Shown piece after piece: positions 1 through 12,400 of a stretch of 64,000 nucleotides of DNA. The notes beneath the pieces are model-generated. The model saw only the letters and a list, made by a program, of their open reading frames with translations, did no database searches and was not told the origin of the DNA. A program made the position numbers and the translations under genes. Origin of the DNA: Brachycybe producta (lineage: Eukaryota > Arthropoda > Diplopoda > Playtdesmida > Andrognathidae); assembly GCA_036925085.1 (NCBI GenBank), contig JAUPFP010000006.1, positions 7,517,984 through 7,581,983 on the forward strand. The letters run 5' to 3'. Each line of letters begins with the position of its first letter. Positions within the stretch are counted from its first letter, which is position 1.

Positions 1-43
1 GTGCGCAAATAACTTATTTAGACTGCTAATATATTATTTTCTA

Positions 44-575
44 CTAGTGGGGTTCCTCGTCATAAATGACGAGAGCAAAATCCACAGGAAATTATGCCCA
101 GCATTAGAATTTCTTTTCCTCCGCCCTTTTATGACGTCAGACCAAGTAACAAACCAATTAGAAATTGATGACGTTCATAAAAGGGCCCGTGATAAATTCT
201 AGTTTAATTTTCCTACTATTATCCCCACCCCTTTTTATATTTGAAAAAGAAAATGAGCTTTTCATTTTCTCTGGTGTGCGCATGCGCGTCGTTTGTTACT
301 TTTTTTACTCCTTTCATTTCAATTTTAGTTTCCCCTCCCCCTTTTTTCCCCTCCACGTTTCTCTCTCCCCCCCCCCTTTTAACACTTTCCAACCTTTTCC
401 CCTCTCCAATTTTATATCATGGGGTTCTTGGATAGGGAGTGTGCAACATATAGTTGACTTTGAGAAAAAAAAGCGGTTCATTCATTTAAATTTATATAAA
501 TTCCGACGTGCTTCAGGTTTGTACAGCGTTAAACACACGCACGCACACACATACCTGGCTTAATATATAATAATA
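44..575 (-). mobile_element. Helitron-like non-autonomous element, copy 1
   Basis: Read on the minus strand, it ends with hairpin CTCGTCAT-TT-ATGACGAG (56-73), 12 nt, then CTAG, followed by T. It shares with the copies at 53.2 and 56.1 kb a pyrimidine/purine-rich body, CGCATGCGC and a leader near AAGCCAGG. The 5' end is not resolved. The body contains a divergent palindromic ACAGG element. Open frames in it are low-complexity artefacts. Confidence 0.65.
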
Positions 576-2083
576 ATATATAAATGTATATATATATACA
601 TAATATTTATTTCCCTTGGCTTTGCCATAGTTGTAATCATCCCAACAGGATACATCCAGTATGCTGGCGAAAAATCGAAAATGGTTTGAGTTCCAAAATT
701 TGAAAGACACTTAAAAACCTTTTTTAATTATATTAAATGTATTATTTTATAATGCAACAATAGGTCTCCAACTGTTGATGTGGAACCATTAAGTGTATTT
801 AAAAAAAAAAACAATGAAACTTTTAATTAATACTTCAGCAAAAATTATACTCCCTACATTAGTTTTGTTATTTATTAAGGGGAAGGTATGTAAAATGCCT
901 GCGAAAATTATTAAAACTATCAGACATTTGTTTATCTATCAATACAGTGGCAGTGTTCGGTAACCTCAGACACGTGTTTCTATATGTGATTTTAAAATGC
1001 TATCTTGAGCACAGTTCAATAATACACATAATTGTTTCACTTCATGTTCTAAATTGTTAACAGCAGGGTGGCCACCGTTTGTAGTTTTCCTGCTAGTTTT
1101 TCATGGCACTACAATCATTATACCCACAAAACATTACAGCTTTAACTCTTCTGTTGAAAATTAGCCTCTGCCTTATAGGAAAGCTATGACGGATTGAAGG
1201 GAAGGGTATTTCTTCGTTTTATATTTTTGTTCACCTTTTTGGGTTAGGAGAGGTTAGGAGAAAAATGAAAGGGTATAATAAACATTTTATTTTTATTTCA
1301 TTTATAATTCATTCATTTCTTCTGTTGCAAACGGTTTAAAACTTTGTTTGTAAACCAAGTTTACCTTAACAACTGTATGTCATTGTACAAACCTGTCAAA
1401 CAAAATAAATTCAGTGAATTTTGCTCATAAGGAGCTTTTTTTTCTAACAATAAAGTTAGGTTACCTTCTTTTACTATAATTATTGTCATAAAATCTTTTT
1501 AAAATGTGACCTTCTAAATTTATGTCTAGAGATAAAAGTGTAAGTTGTAATAATTCTAAAACCAATTTTATATTTTCATAAAAAATGTTATTTATTTGTG
1601 AAAATGAATGTCGTTTTGTAAGTTAAATGCAACCTTGTTTCACCTTCACTTCAAGGTTCACTTAAATACTGCAATTCAAATCTAGCTACCATTTCGTAGA
1701 AAGTAAATAATTTCCTGTACACATTTTTCTATATATTGATATTATATTTTGCATATCAGAAATTGCAACTTTTAAAAACTGGTTGTTGAGTCATAGACAT
1801 TTGAAATTAATTTTGAAATATTTTGTTCTTTATATGAGCGCGACTTGAATTATGTAATAATAACGCTGAATTCTTAACATAGACCAAATTAATTAACACT
1901 TTTTATGACAATTTTTATTTTAAGAGCTACTTTTTAAAAGTAAGGTACTAAAAATATAATAATTGAAAAATATGCTTATTTTATCGATGCAAGTTTTTCT
2001 TTGGAGCAAATCTATGCTGACTTGTGCATATTAAAATTACAGTAATTGGTCATTAGTAAATTTTATTATACATGTACAAGGTG
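576..2083. other. AT-rich intergenic DNA, nothing recognised
   Basis: Only A/T runs and short simple repeats such as (TA)n at 585-600. No splice-flanked coding frame, RNA gene or paired termini found. Confidence 0.5.
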
Positions 2084-2129
2084 CTGGTGCCTTATTTGCT
2101 ACCGGCCTAGGTAGCAAATAAGGCACCAG
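2084..2129. repeat. Perfect hairpin, 20-bp arms, 6-nt loop
   Basis: CTGGTGCCTTATTTGCTACC (2084-2103), loop GGCCTA, then its exact reverse complement to 2129. It lies alone in AT-rich sequence. Confidence 0.9.
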
Positions 2130-4215
2130 TTTCCTCAAGTGGCTGGTTGCAAACGCCGAAGAAGTTGCGTCGTCAGCAAGTTGATGATGCGACAGAATAA
2201 TCTTTACGTATGCAGATCATAAAAAAAAATCACATTCACCTCTGCATATACTGTAATGAAAAATGTTTCTTGCACCATACTAACTGGTTGAATGCGATGT
2301 CAATATGACGTTCACGTTCAGTTGCGGCTTTCATTTGGTCTTAGGCTGGCCTCATGGCAACCACTTTGTACCACAGTGGCGGAAAGTAGTCAAACTTTTC
2401 CTCGTGTGGTGACCACCTCCTTTTTGTCGATGGTGATCATGATCATAAAAGTGGTTCACGTTAACAGACACTCAACAGACACTCATAAAATATATTTTTT
2501 TAATTTTAACATATTGCAAACTGCTGAAGTTATTTTAAGTTAATTTACCTTCTGAGGTTACTTCATCGTTTGTTATATACACTATGGTTTAGCAATATTT
2601 ACAATAAGTGCTTTATTAACAAAGCAATTAGCCTTGTTCTCGTTTATGCGTACAGGTTCTTACACAAACAGGTTATTTTTTGGAAGGATACCTTTATAAG
2701 AGTTGTATAACCGTGGTAGGAGGTTGGTTTGTCATAAAAGTAGTAGGATTTACAAGACACGTGTTATTAGGATGCATTGCTGCATTACCCAGTACTCAGT
2801 TCTGCATGAATAACTGCAATAATATTCAAACATATTTGCAGCAAAGTGCAGGAATTATGAAATGTCTTTAAGATAGTATTCTACGGCAGTCATACTCTTG
2901 GACGGGATTTTCCTCAGTATTTTTTTTTACTAATTTTAGTAATGTTAGTAACATTTAGGAAGGAAGTGAAAACATGTACATGTTTTGGTAGGCAGTTAGA
3001 ACATAGAGCAATACTGCACGTACAGTGTAAATGTATCAATGTCCGTGTAGGACATTGATACACTTTAAACTGTCAGTGTTTTTTCTTAATTGTAAAGAAA
3101 ATATGTATTTTTAGCTTACATGTATTAATTAATTGCAGATGAAATATGTGTGATGACAAATTGTTGCCTACAATATGAAATAGTATGAATTATACAAATA
3201 AATATGTAATTTTACTCACTTTTAATGTCATTTCCATAGTGCCGTTTGTAAATGTTGAAACCAGAAAGTTGTTTTAGCACATAGTCATCAAAACTATTAT
3301 GGTTACTATTGCATTATATAAATAATAAATTATATTTTTTCTTATAGCCTCAAAGAGCCTTTTCGAACATTATTTTTGCCTAGACTGTTTATAAGACTGT
3401 CTTACAATTGGCATATAATAATTTAATTGCTGCTATTATTGGTTGGGATGTTATTGAGGCTATTGAAGTTGTGCCAATAATCGTCAGCCAATGTTGTGAA
3501 AGCTATTATTGTGGGGTTTTATTATAACCATACTAGCCGTGGATAGAAAAAAAAACATTTATAAAAATGATTGATTTAGATTGTAGAAGGAAATTTTGAT
3601 TTTGAGCAATGTGAAAGTGATATTTACTGATAACAAAATTGAGTATAAAGATAAAATGCAGAGATTTCATTTAAATAAGCTACTCAGGTACACAAACTTG
3701 TATGCAAGTAACGTGGGCATGTAGTATATTTTCATTATTGATATTATTGAATTATTATTGGAATAAGGCCATATTGGTAATTGTGACAATTTATCACACT
3801 GTCATGATCAGTATTAGGATTTCTATATGCAGCACTTAATTTAGAAAGGCATACAATTGTTAGAAAATACGTCTCTAATATACACGCAAGCACTCGCAAA
3901 TATCCAAAGTTACAAAATACAATTGTCATTGCTATAGGCAAGGTAATATTCGCTAGATGGGCAACTGTGTTGAGGAGCTGTTACAGATTTTCACTGCTAC
4001 TGATGCAATGACTATGACCACATTGTAAAATCATATGACGCACATCGCGAGGATCGCGTGTCTTCATTGTGTGAGGAAAACCACTTTGCTGCTCAGCATT
4101 TCGTCCTGACTACTCTTGTTGTCATATTGGAATATACAACATGTACATCGCACAACTGATATGAATTTTAATATCTGCGTTGATGCTCCTGGACTTGATA
4201 GAATGTCAGATTAAC
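2130..4215. other. AT-rich intergenic DNA with short frames only
   Basis: Open frames of 60-83 codons lack codon bias and splice context. At about 3037-3063 GTATCAATGTCC faces GGACATTGATAC, a perfect 12-bp-arm hairpin. Confidence 0.5.
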
Positions 4216-4862
4216 AGGGGCTTAGCTAGGCAACCGCAAGACTCGCAACCGCGGGGGGAGGGGCGCAGGAGGTTTGGGGGCGCAAAAAACGAAATGAAAG
4301 TTATGTATTTTCAAAAAATAATTGAATAAATTGAGTGATTCCGTTAATTTATTCAGTTAATTTCGAAAATAAATCGACTTTCATTTAATATTTACTTTTA
4401 AAAACTACATACTTGCACCAGTAAATGTTCATAGAGATCAATGGGCACGGCAGAGGAACGTTCGGAATAGTCGGAAAAATAGTACAGGAACAGTCGGAAG
4501 GTTAAATTAAGCTTGTTGCAGGGCGGTTGCAGGGGGCGCGCAGCCTTCAGTTTTTAAAGAATTATTAAATCAAACTAGTCCATTGTTCGACTGTTCCCTT
4601 ATTTGATGAACGAGAGGAACGGTTGAAACAATGGACAAATTTGTTTTAATAATTCTTAAAAAATGGGGGCTGCGCCCCCCCCCAGACCCCCTGCAACAAG
4701 CTTATTTTCCTAACCTTTTCCGACCTTCCGACTGCTCCTACTGTTTTTCAGACCTGGTCATCAAAATAGCACCCCCACCCAGTATGAGGGCTATGTGGAG
4801 AGGAAGGTAAGGGGGCGCAAAGTTTTAAGTGGCGGTGGGGCGCAACCAAACCTAGCAATGGA
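4216..4862. mobile_element. Degraded relative of the CAGTGGCGTAGCTA hAT MITE
   Basis: Shares GCGCAGGAGGTTTGGGGGCG, AACGAAATGAAAGT, CTGCAACAAGCTT and the inverted layout with 58150-58833, but the ends have decayed (GGGGCTTAGCTAGGC, AACCTAGCAATGG). No target duplication survives. Confidence 0.65.
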
Positions 4863-5950
4863 TTTTATAAGCTCACGTCATTACTTTCCTCAGGAGCCCA
4901 CACTATAGCTGATGGCTGTTCCAGAATTTATGACGAGGAGAGTTCTCAATGGTTGGTCAGCCTACCTGAACTATATAATAATTTGAAGCTTTTTACCACA
5001 GTCTGACAGTAACATTGCTTGGACCAGGTTGCAACAAGTGGTTGTTGGACAACACACTGCACCTCGGCTGGAAGTGTGGCACAATTTAAAAAACTACTTT
5101 TTTGGGGAAAATGAGTTTAAAGCTAAGGAATATTCATGGCTTACTTTCCTGAGCTTTTCAAGTGCAAAAACCGTTTTAACTATTCACAATATCGGTTTAT
5201 TTGGCCTCCCTACAATAGACTGAAATAGAAAAAAATGCAATTTTAAACTCAAAAAAAGTGTTTTTTTTTTAGTTGTGTCACTCTTCCAGCCGAGGTGCGA
5301 TATATTCTCATATTGACAACGACAGGACACTGTACGTGACCATTGCCTTACTAGCAACTTTGTCAAAGATCAACCAGAGTTACAGCTACCATGAAGTTGT
5401 TTTGGATCATTTCAATGCAAAGCATCCAACTTCGAGCTCTCAGGATTGAGTACCTTTTTGTGCTTGTGGCATAATGCCTGTTGATATTTGGACTGTATGA
5501 GATGCACAACACAAATTTTGTCCATTTTCTTTGCAATTTTATTAGGTCAAAATTATCTATACTTTCGTTAAGAAATCGAGTCGCACTGCGGTTAAATGTG
5601 CTCACGCAGAAAGATGGTATGAGTGATGATGCCATTTTGGCTGTTAAGTTAGCCGAATGGGTGTTGACAACTTGACGTAGTAGGAAATCAGGAAAAAAAA
5701 CTTTTGGGTAAAAAACATAATAATTTTAGGATGGCGGCAATGAGAAAAAATAAGATGACATTCGCTCATCTTAAGAACAATCAGATAGATAAGCAGTGCA
5801 AATTGTAGGAAAAATAACTCATAACAAGGAAAGTATGGAAAGTATTCTGGGATTTTCCTTTCAGTAAGTGTTTCTGTTCATTCCAGTAAGAATGTTTGTG
5901 TTAAGAATATTAAAGAGTTCAGTATCTGCAAAAATACATTAGTGTAATAT
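4863..5950. other. Intergenic DNA downstream of the SLC23 gene
   Basis: Two blocks at about 5050-5110 and 5265-5300 contain CACCTCGGCTGG and its complement, a decayed inverted repeat. No gene supported. Confidence 0.45.
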
Positions 5951-5956
5951 TTTATT
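5951..5956 (-). promoter_or_regulatory. Possible poly(A) signal of the SLC23 gene
   Basis: AATAAA on the minus strand about 230 nt after the stop codon. It is in the right place, but the hexamer is common in DNA this AT-rich. Confidence 0.35.
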
Positions 5957-6184
5957 TTGTTTTTTAAACATGAAAAGTCTTAGCGAAAATGCATCTGTTA
6001 TGTATTCGAGAATCCGTCCTAATTGACGTATAAACCGAATAATTCTTAAATATCAACTAATGTTGAATGTATGAATTGAATGTATTTAGTCATTTACAAA
6101 TAAACCAATCGAAGATTGTGACGTCATTGGGGTTGACAAAACATCTACTAATACATACTGTACAGTACTGTATATACAGATATT

Positions 6185-6441
6185 TTACACAATCTTAACA
6201 TCTGATTCCTGATCCGCATCGTAACCAACTGATTGATTGATGTCTTCAGGTTGAGATTTTCTAGTATGAGAATTATTTTCATACGTAGGGCAGACTGGTA
6301 GATACTTTGCTATGGACCACGTCTGTAGGTACTTTATACTTTCTGGTAAATTGTAGGTTAATTCCACTTCTGCATTAAATTCCGTTTTGTTTGAAGATGC
6401 CATTTCGTACCATTGATCCAATCCTCTTTCCTTGTTAGTCC
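6185..6441 (-). CDS. SLC23 gene, exon 12 (stop codon)
   Basis: Encodes [13 protein letters not shown], then the cytoplasmic tail with [10 protein letters not shown] and [10 protein letters not shown] (vertebrate YNLPFG...YLPISPTF) and a hydrophilic end [11 protein letters not shown] before TAA. The acceptor (AAAG) is weak, with little pyrimidine tract, but is fixed by phase and by the conserved residues. Confidence 0.9.
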
Positions 6442-9400
6442 CTTTAAATATTATAAATAAATTATTATTTCAGGTGTTATTTTTAAATACTGCAAAATGT
6501 TATGACTAGATAAACACGAGCTAATTTTGTGGCCCTACACATTTGTCGCTTAAATTCACATAGAACAACGGCTTATGTACTTTATTTTTCAAATATATAA
6601 AAATTTATATTAATATAAGAAGTTTGGCTTTTGAAAAGGCAATTGCTCCCTTGCAAGTATCTCTAGGCGCCCGCGTTTAGTGACCACGCGCGTGCACTGT
6701 TAGGTATCATGTTTGTTAGCCTCCTTGTCAGTATACTCAAAACATAGGCAGCACTTAGGTGGCGATTTTTGGACGACTTTTTCGTTCTAGCCACATATTA
6801 TGTTGGATTTTTAACGACTTGCATGGAGGGGTTCACAAAAATAACTCGTTTGAACCTGGTCTAGTTGTTTATATTGCCTGGCACTGTGTTATCCAGAACA
6901 AAACCAAGAAAACCTCCCATTAGCATATTGGTTGACAACAGGACTGTCAAAATTTGATCAAGCATTTCATTGCCTGAGTTTGTAAACATGTAATTCATAT
7001 TGAAATATTTCATCACCTGACAAAGACGTGAGACTGAAAAAGGTATTTTCGAACGCTAGTCACCTGTGCGAATGAATCCTTCATGTTTTGCAATCCATGT
7101 AGGAAATGCCATTCCGAAAAAAATTGAAAATCCCAGAATGAATAGATTTCTGGATGAATTTAGATCAACAAATTGCACGTTGGAAATTCCGACAGCTGTT
7201 ACAATTCCAAACATGACACAGTAAATGCCTCCTACAATAGGTTCTGGTATTGTAACAAAAACTGCTCCAAACTTTGTAAATGTTCCAAACACGATCATCA
7301 TGACGGCAGCATACTGTACCACACGACGGCTTCCTACCTGAGAATGTTATGCATACAAAAACTCAACGTGCAATTATCGTACAATTACTCAATATATGGT
7401 AACATTAGTGCATTCGAGAACGCGCAATTATGACACCCTGTATTTCGGTGTGTGATGACTCATGAGAATGCTAGCCTTAGATGCACCATCCCTGCTTTTC
7501 TCTCTTAACACCCCTTTCTTTGAGGTCAAGGTTACCTCAATGGTTAGTTGTTTACATCTTTTGCTTGTGTTTGAGCAAAGTGATACCCTTTGGAGTGTGG
7601 CCACTTGGGCCTGGTTGCACCACTTTGGTGTACACAGGCCCAAGCCTGTAAAGTGCCGTACTCCAAGTAGTTCGTTATCCAGTTGTTCATTTGTAAAAAG
7701 CTCAGTTCATGCGCATGCTCAGAGGACCGTGGACACCGTAACTCATTTCCTCGAATATTTATCTTTGTATTTTGTTCCTACACAAATATAAATAAAGTGT
7801 CTTAACAGGGAAGATCGTCGTTTTTTATTATTTAATTTTTCGTTACAGATTGTGAGAAACAAGTAAGCAGGAGTTAAAATGATGTCGACGTAAGGCTTGT
7901 GTGGAAAGATCTGGTTTCTGGCTGTAGCAATACATTGCAACCACAGAAGCTGCTCGTGTATCAAAAGAACGACGCCTTTTCATAAGTTCAATACATATAG
8001 CCACCAATCACAGCCCAGCCACTTGAGACAACATTTTACAGTCGAACCCGACCACTCAAAAGTGGTTCAGGGGCCATTTCGTTAACAGTCTCTACAATCT
8101 ACATTATGCGCTTCAGTGCAACAAACTGGGCGTTCTAGAATGCACCCATCTCATTAATTGATTGTTTAATACTAAATTAATTTGATTTTCATTACCTTAG
8201 TAATGCTTATTGCACCAACGTTTTGACTTAATGATGTCGATCCTATTCCAGCACCCCAAATGCCTGCTAAAATTCCTCCAATTCCTTCTACGGCAATGCC
8301 TCTATTGATAGCATGAACGGGCGGTGGAGGAGCCGAACAAAGTCTTGCACAGGCATAGTAATCACCGATTGACTCGATAACACTTGCTATCACGGCCGAT
8401 GACATTCCGATAACTCCAGCCACTGAAGCTCTAGGTAGACCCCACTGAACTATACCGGTACATAGATATTAGAAAAAAAAATTGTTATATCACAAGATAT
8501 ACCGATATGCTAGACCAGTGATTCCCAACATTTCTTGTTTCGAAGAACCTTTGAAATATTTTGTAAAATCTCAGAGGAATCCCTACGTTGCTGACACATG
8601 TTAGGGCTCGACAGAGGTAAATTACAAAATAGATGTGTAATGAAGTAACGTTAATAAATAATAAATAACTCATACTTTTGAATAAAATATTACAAGAGTT
8701 CTCGTGGAACCTCAGACAGGGGCTAGCGGAACCCTAGTTTTGAGTATCACTGTGCTAGACACTATAGACACACTGTTAATTCAGAACTGTTATCTCAAAT
8801 TTGTAAATTCTGCAACCAAAGTTGAAAATCAGTCGTTTTTGGCAGTGGTAATTTTCGGCATGGGCGCGCGCATATGGGCCACAAGTAGTCAAGTATATAC
8901 ACAAATTTAAAGCAACATTATAGTTTCTGCAATTATTAATTCAATTATAATTTTCTTTACGGATTTTAGTTTTTCTTTTAATTTAAGGTGGTTTTGAAGT
9001 GTAAACGCCTCAAATAACTTTGATTATTCTGTCTTTGAGGCACACAATATAGAGAAATTTAAACATGTTTTAGAAACTAGAAAGGTAGCTCAATCACTTA
9101 AGGGTATTTTCATGTTGATATATTTTAAAAGTGGGCTTTTTATGTGAGTTTTAAAATGATCCAACTTTAAAGCAGACGATATTTTTTAATTTTTGTCTAT
9201 AAAAGGTTTATTTAGACAGATATCAACATGAAAATAGCTTTTTCTTGTAATTTATCTTCTGAAAAAGTTCAAAAATCAGCTGTTAATAAACCCCATCTGA
9301 ATGGGAAAAAAATGTCAACAAGTGTCACAAAATCCCACAGCTGTTAGGGGCCTCAAACAGTTATAAACGCGCCGCTTCGTTTTGTATTCATTATACATAG

Positions 9401-12400
9401 ACAGTGTGCAAAACGGCTAATTCCGTAGTAAATCTAGAAATTTACTATTTTGAAAAAACCTTATGTTTTAACATTCTACTTTCACATTCCGGAAGTGCAG
9501 TCTTAAACTGCAGTGCATTCTCGAATGCTGCACCTCTAGATTGCTTTTTTATGCACATTGCCTGAAGGACTTGTCATTCTGCATATTTTTTATGAAATTG
9601 GAAGTTCTGCATAGGTTATTCATCGACTGATTTTCCACTTTGATAGTAGATTATAGTCTGCAACTGCCTGTCGTTTGAAATACATGGATAAGCTAAACGT
9701 ATCCAAGGTGCTTTTTCAATAATGTGAGCACTTCTGTCAGTTCGTGCAGCTTCTCCATCAGCAAATACACCAGATAGTGTTAGAAAGTAACAAATGATCC
9801 ACATAATGGCCACAGACATTAAAACCTATGGACAGAAATACATTCAAACATGTCAACTTAGAGGCACATTAGTTATAAGGCCGGTTCCAGTCAATATGTG
9901 CATTCGTCAGTTTATTTTCAACTTGAACCATTCGAAGAAAGATTCAGTAAAGTAAAACGCCCCTATCCAAATATGTCAAAACCTGTGCAATGCAAATTAT
10001 TCCAGGTGAGAAATATGTGACAAACGCACACATTGTCCGGAATCAGCCATAGTATACATTTGAATTTTGTTTATGAAACACATGCATAACAGCAAGTACT
10101 GCAATTGAATAACAGTATGTGACTTAGTGATTAGTGGTGTTTTAATGTGTTATTTTTGTAGGTTTTATTTTTAACGTGTCCCAGATGATAGTATTGTTAG
10201 TGTTAGTGTACTTTAAATTTCGGCATTATGCTTTGTATAATATTTCAATGATGTAATTGTCGAACATACTGGAAGTAGGCTAAACAATGGATACGAGACA
10301 GTTTTCCATCCTTTTTTAAAGCTGTAATATGGAATTGGCACTGTTACGTTTCTCATATATTGAGAAAAAAGAATCATGAGAATAATTGTTCTGTAAATAT
10401 ATAAATAAAAATTATTCGTACAATGTGTTTTTAACTTTGCTTTTACAGGATCATCGAAAAAGATGGTATAAAATGTCATACTCAAACATCTTTTATCATA
10501 AAGACCAAAGTAAGTAATTTCATTTTTGTAAAATGGATAGTCTATTTACTCTTCTTCATACCTGACCTAGAAAATTCAACATAATTTTCTGAAATGGTGG
10601 CTTCTTCGAAATTCAATTGTTGTTTACATTTTTGAATGTACAGTATTTTAGAAGCTATTTGTTGACGTCTAGTTAAGGCTTTGGTTTTTTTATTATCTAT
10701 CTATCTTAATAAGTATTATTTTTCTTTATTTTATTTCCTTTAAGATTAATATGAATAATTTCTAGTTTAGCAGAAACTAATCGATCTCCTTTTGATTTTT
10801 CTATAACTCTAAAAACTATAATTAAAAAAAATAATTAATAAAACCAAAATTTGTAGCTCTGCATGTATAAAAGCCGTTACTTTGCTTCCGTCCAGGTATG
10901 CTGAGCTGAATTATATTAATGATGTTAGCTATAGTAGAAACAGCAATGGCGACATTTCTCACTATAGCAAAATCAAGCAAGTGTTTTTCATCATTAAAAC
11001 AATAACCTTGAATAACCATTGACTTTTGTTGCAATGGTCAGTTGATGTTATGGTTAAAAATCAATGAATTTTGCTTCAACTCCACCAATATAGGTCATAT
11101 TAAAGTGAATATTTACAGGCTAAAAGCTACTTACTAGAAGTTATCGTTCAGTGATGATTTATCTCCTGGAGAACCTCTAAATTGTCCTTTTGATTAGTGA
11201 AAGCATACTTTTCTTCATGTGAATGAGTCATAATTTTTGTGCTGATATGGATGCAACGACACATGAAGAGTTTCAATGCATTTTACACAAAAAAAATTAT
11301 TTAATTAGACCATTATGTCAAAAGATATTTCAGGTCTAAGTATTAAATCGTAGACATATTTTTCGTTGACCCTGTGATATTCGACTATTACTTGGAATGT
11401 GTTTGCTACCTACCCAATGGAGATAAGCCAATTCTTACTGGCCAGACTAGCTGCTTGAGTAAATAAGCTTAAACCAATTAACGCAATTGTTGGTGTAATG
11501 ACTAGAGGTGTTATCCATCGTAAAAGGAAGCCGACAATTCCTGTCATTCCAATTAGCATTTGAACAATTGATGCTATAGCTATATCGCCTTGAATCTGAA
11601 AATAATGTTATCTTTATATGTTTGTGCAATTTAGTATAATTCTAAATTTTTTAAAATAAAAACGTTTTTGGATATTGCAAAATGCCGTCGTTAATACCTG
11701 GCCACAACATTAAAGAAGACATTACATGGCGTGGCTAGAATCGAGACCATATTTTTGGAAACGTCCCATTTTGCTTAACATTGCTTCTATGGAGTCATGC
11801 AACACGTGCAAACTCAAGTTGTCTAGGCTGTCAAGAGCCTAGACACTCCAAGAGTTTTACGTACCATGAGACACGGTCAATTTTGCGGTTCCAAAGTTGC
11901 TCAAATGTCTCTAGCAACCCAACGGCAAGTTTTATTCGTCTCATGGCCTATTTATAGGTGAAGTTTCCCAGGGCCATCTTTAAGTCTTTTGTGGCCCCTG
12001 GCACAAGATTTATTTGAGGCCCCCAACCATGCCTTACAAATAAACTCATTTTTTCCCCAAGGATTTTCCACGATGATTTCCATTGTATATATTGGAACAG
12101 GACTTTTAGGAAGTAAATCACATAAGTGAATAGGCCTATTTTTTTAAAATAGTAAAATGTTTTTGATGTCGGATAAATTGAAATTAAAGATTTAAAAATA
12201 CAGAAAATAGTGACAATTAACTGACTGAGGCCCTGGGCTAGGGCCCAGTTGGCACCCCCATTAAGATGGCACTGGATTTTCCTGTTTTAACTTACTTCTT
12301 GCATTCTCCACATCCAGCTGTCTTCATTGTCAGTTGTGGAGTTATTGTTGACGTTTGTATCTTTTTGATAGAAACAAATACATTATGAAGTATATATGTT

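Noticed and set aside
165-563. 132-codon frame at the left edge
   Set aside because: It lies within the pyrimidine-rich body of Helitron-like copy 1; equivalents in copies 2 and 3 differ in frame and composition.
10822-11034. 70-codon minus-strand frame inside the SLC23 gene region
   Set aside because: It does not match any SLC23 segment and lies between exons 6 and 7, whose phases join without it.
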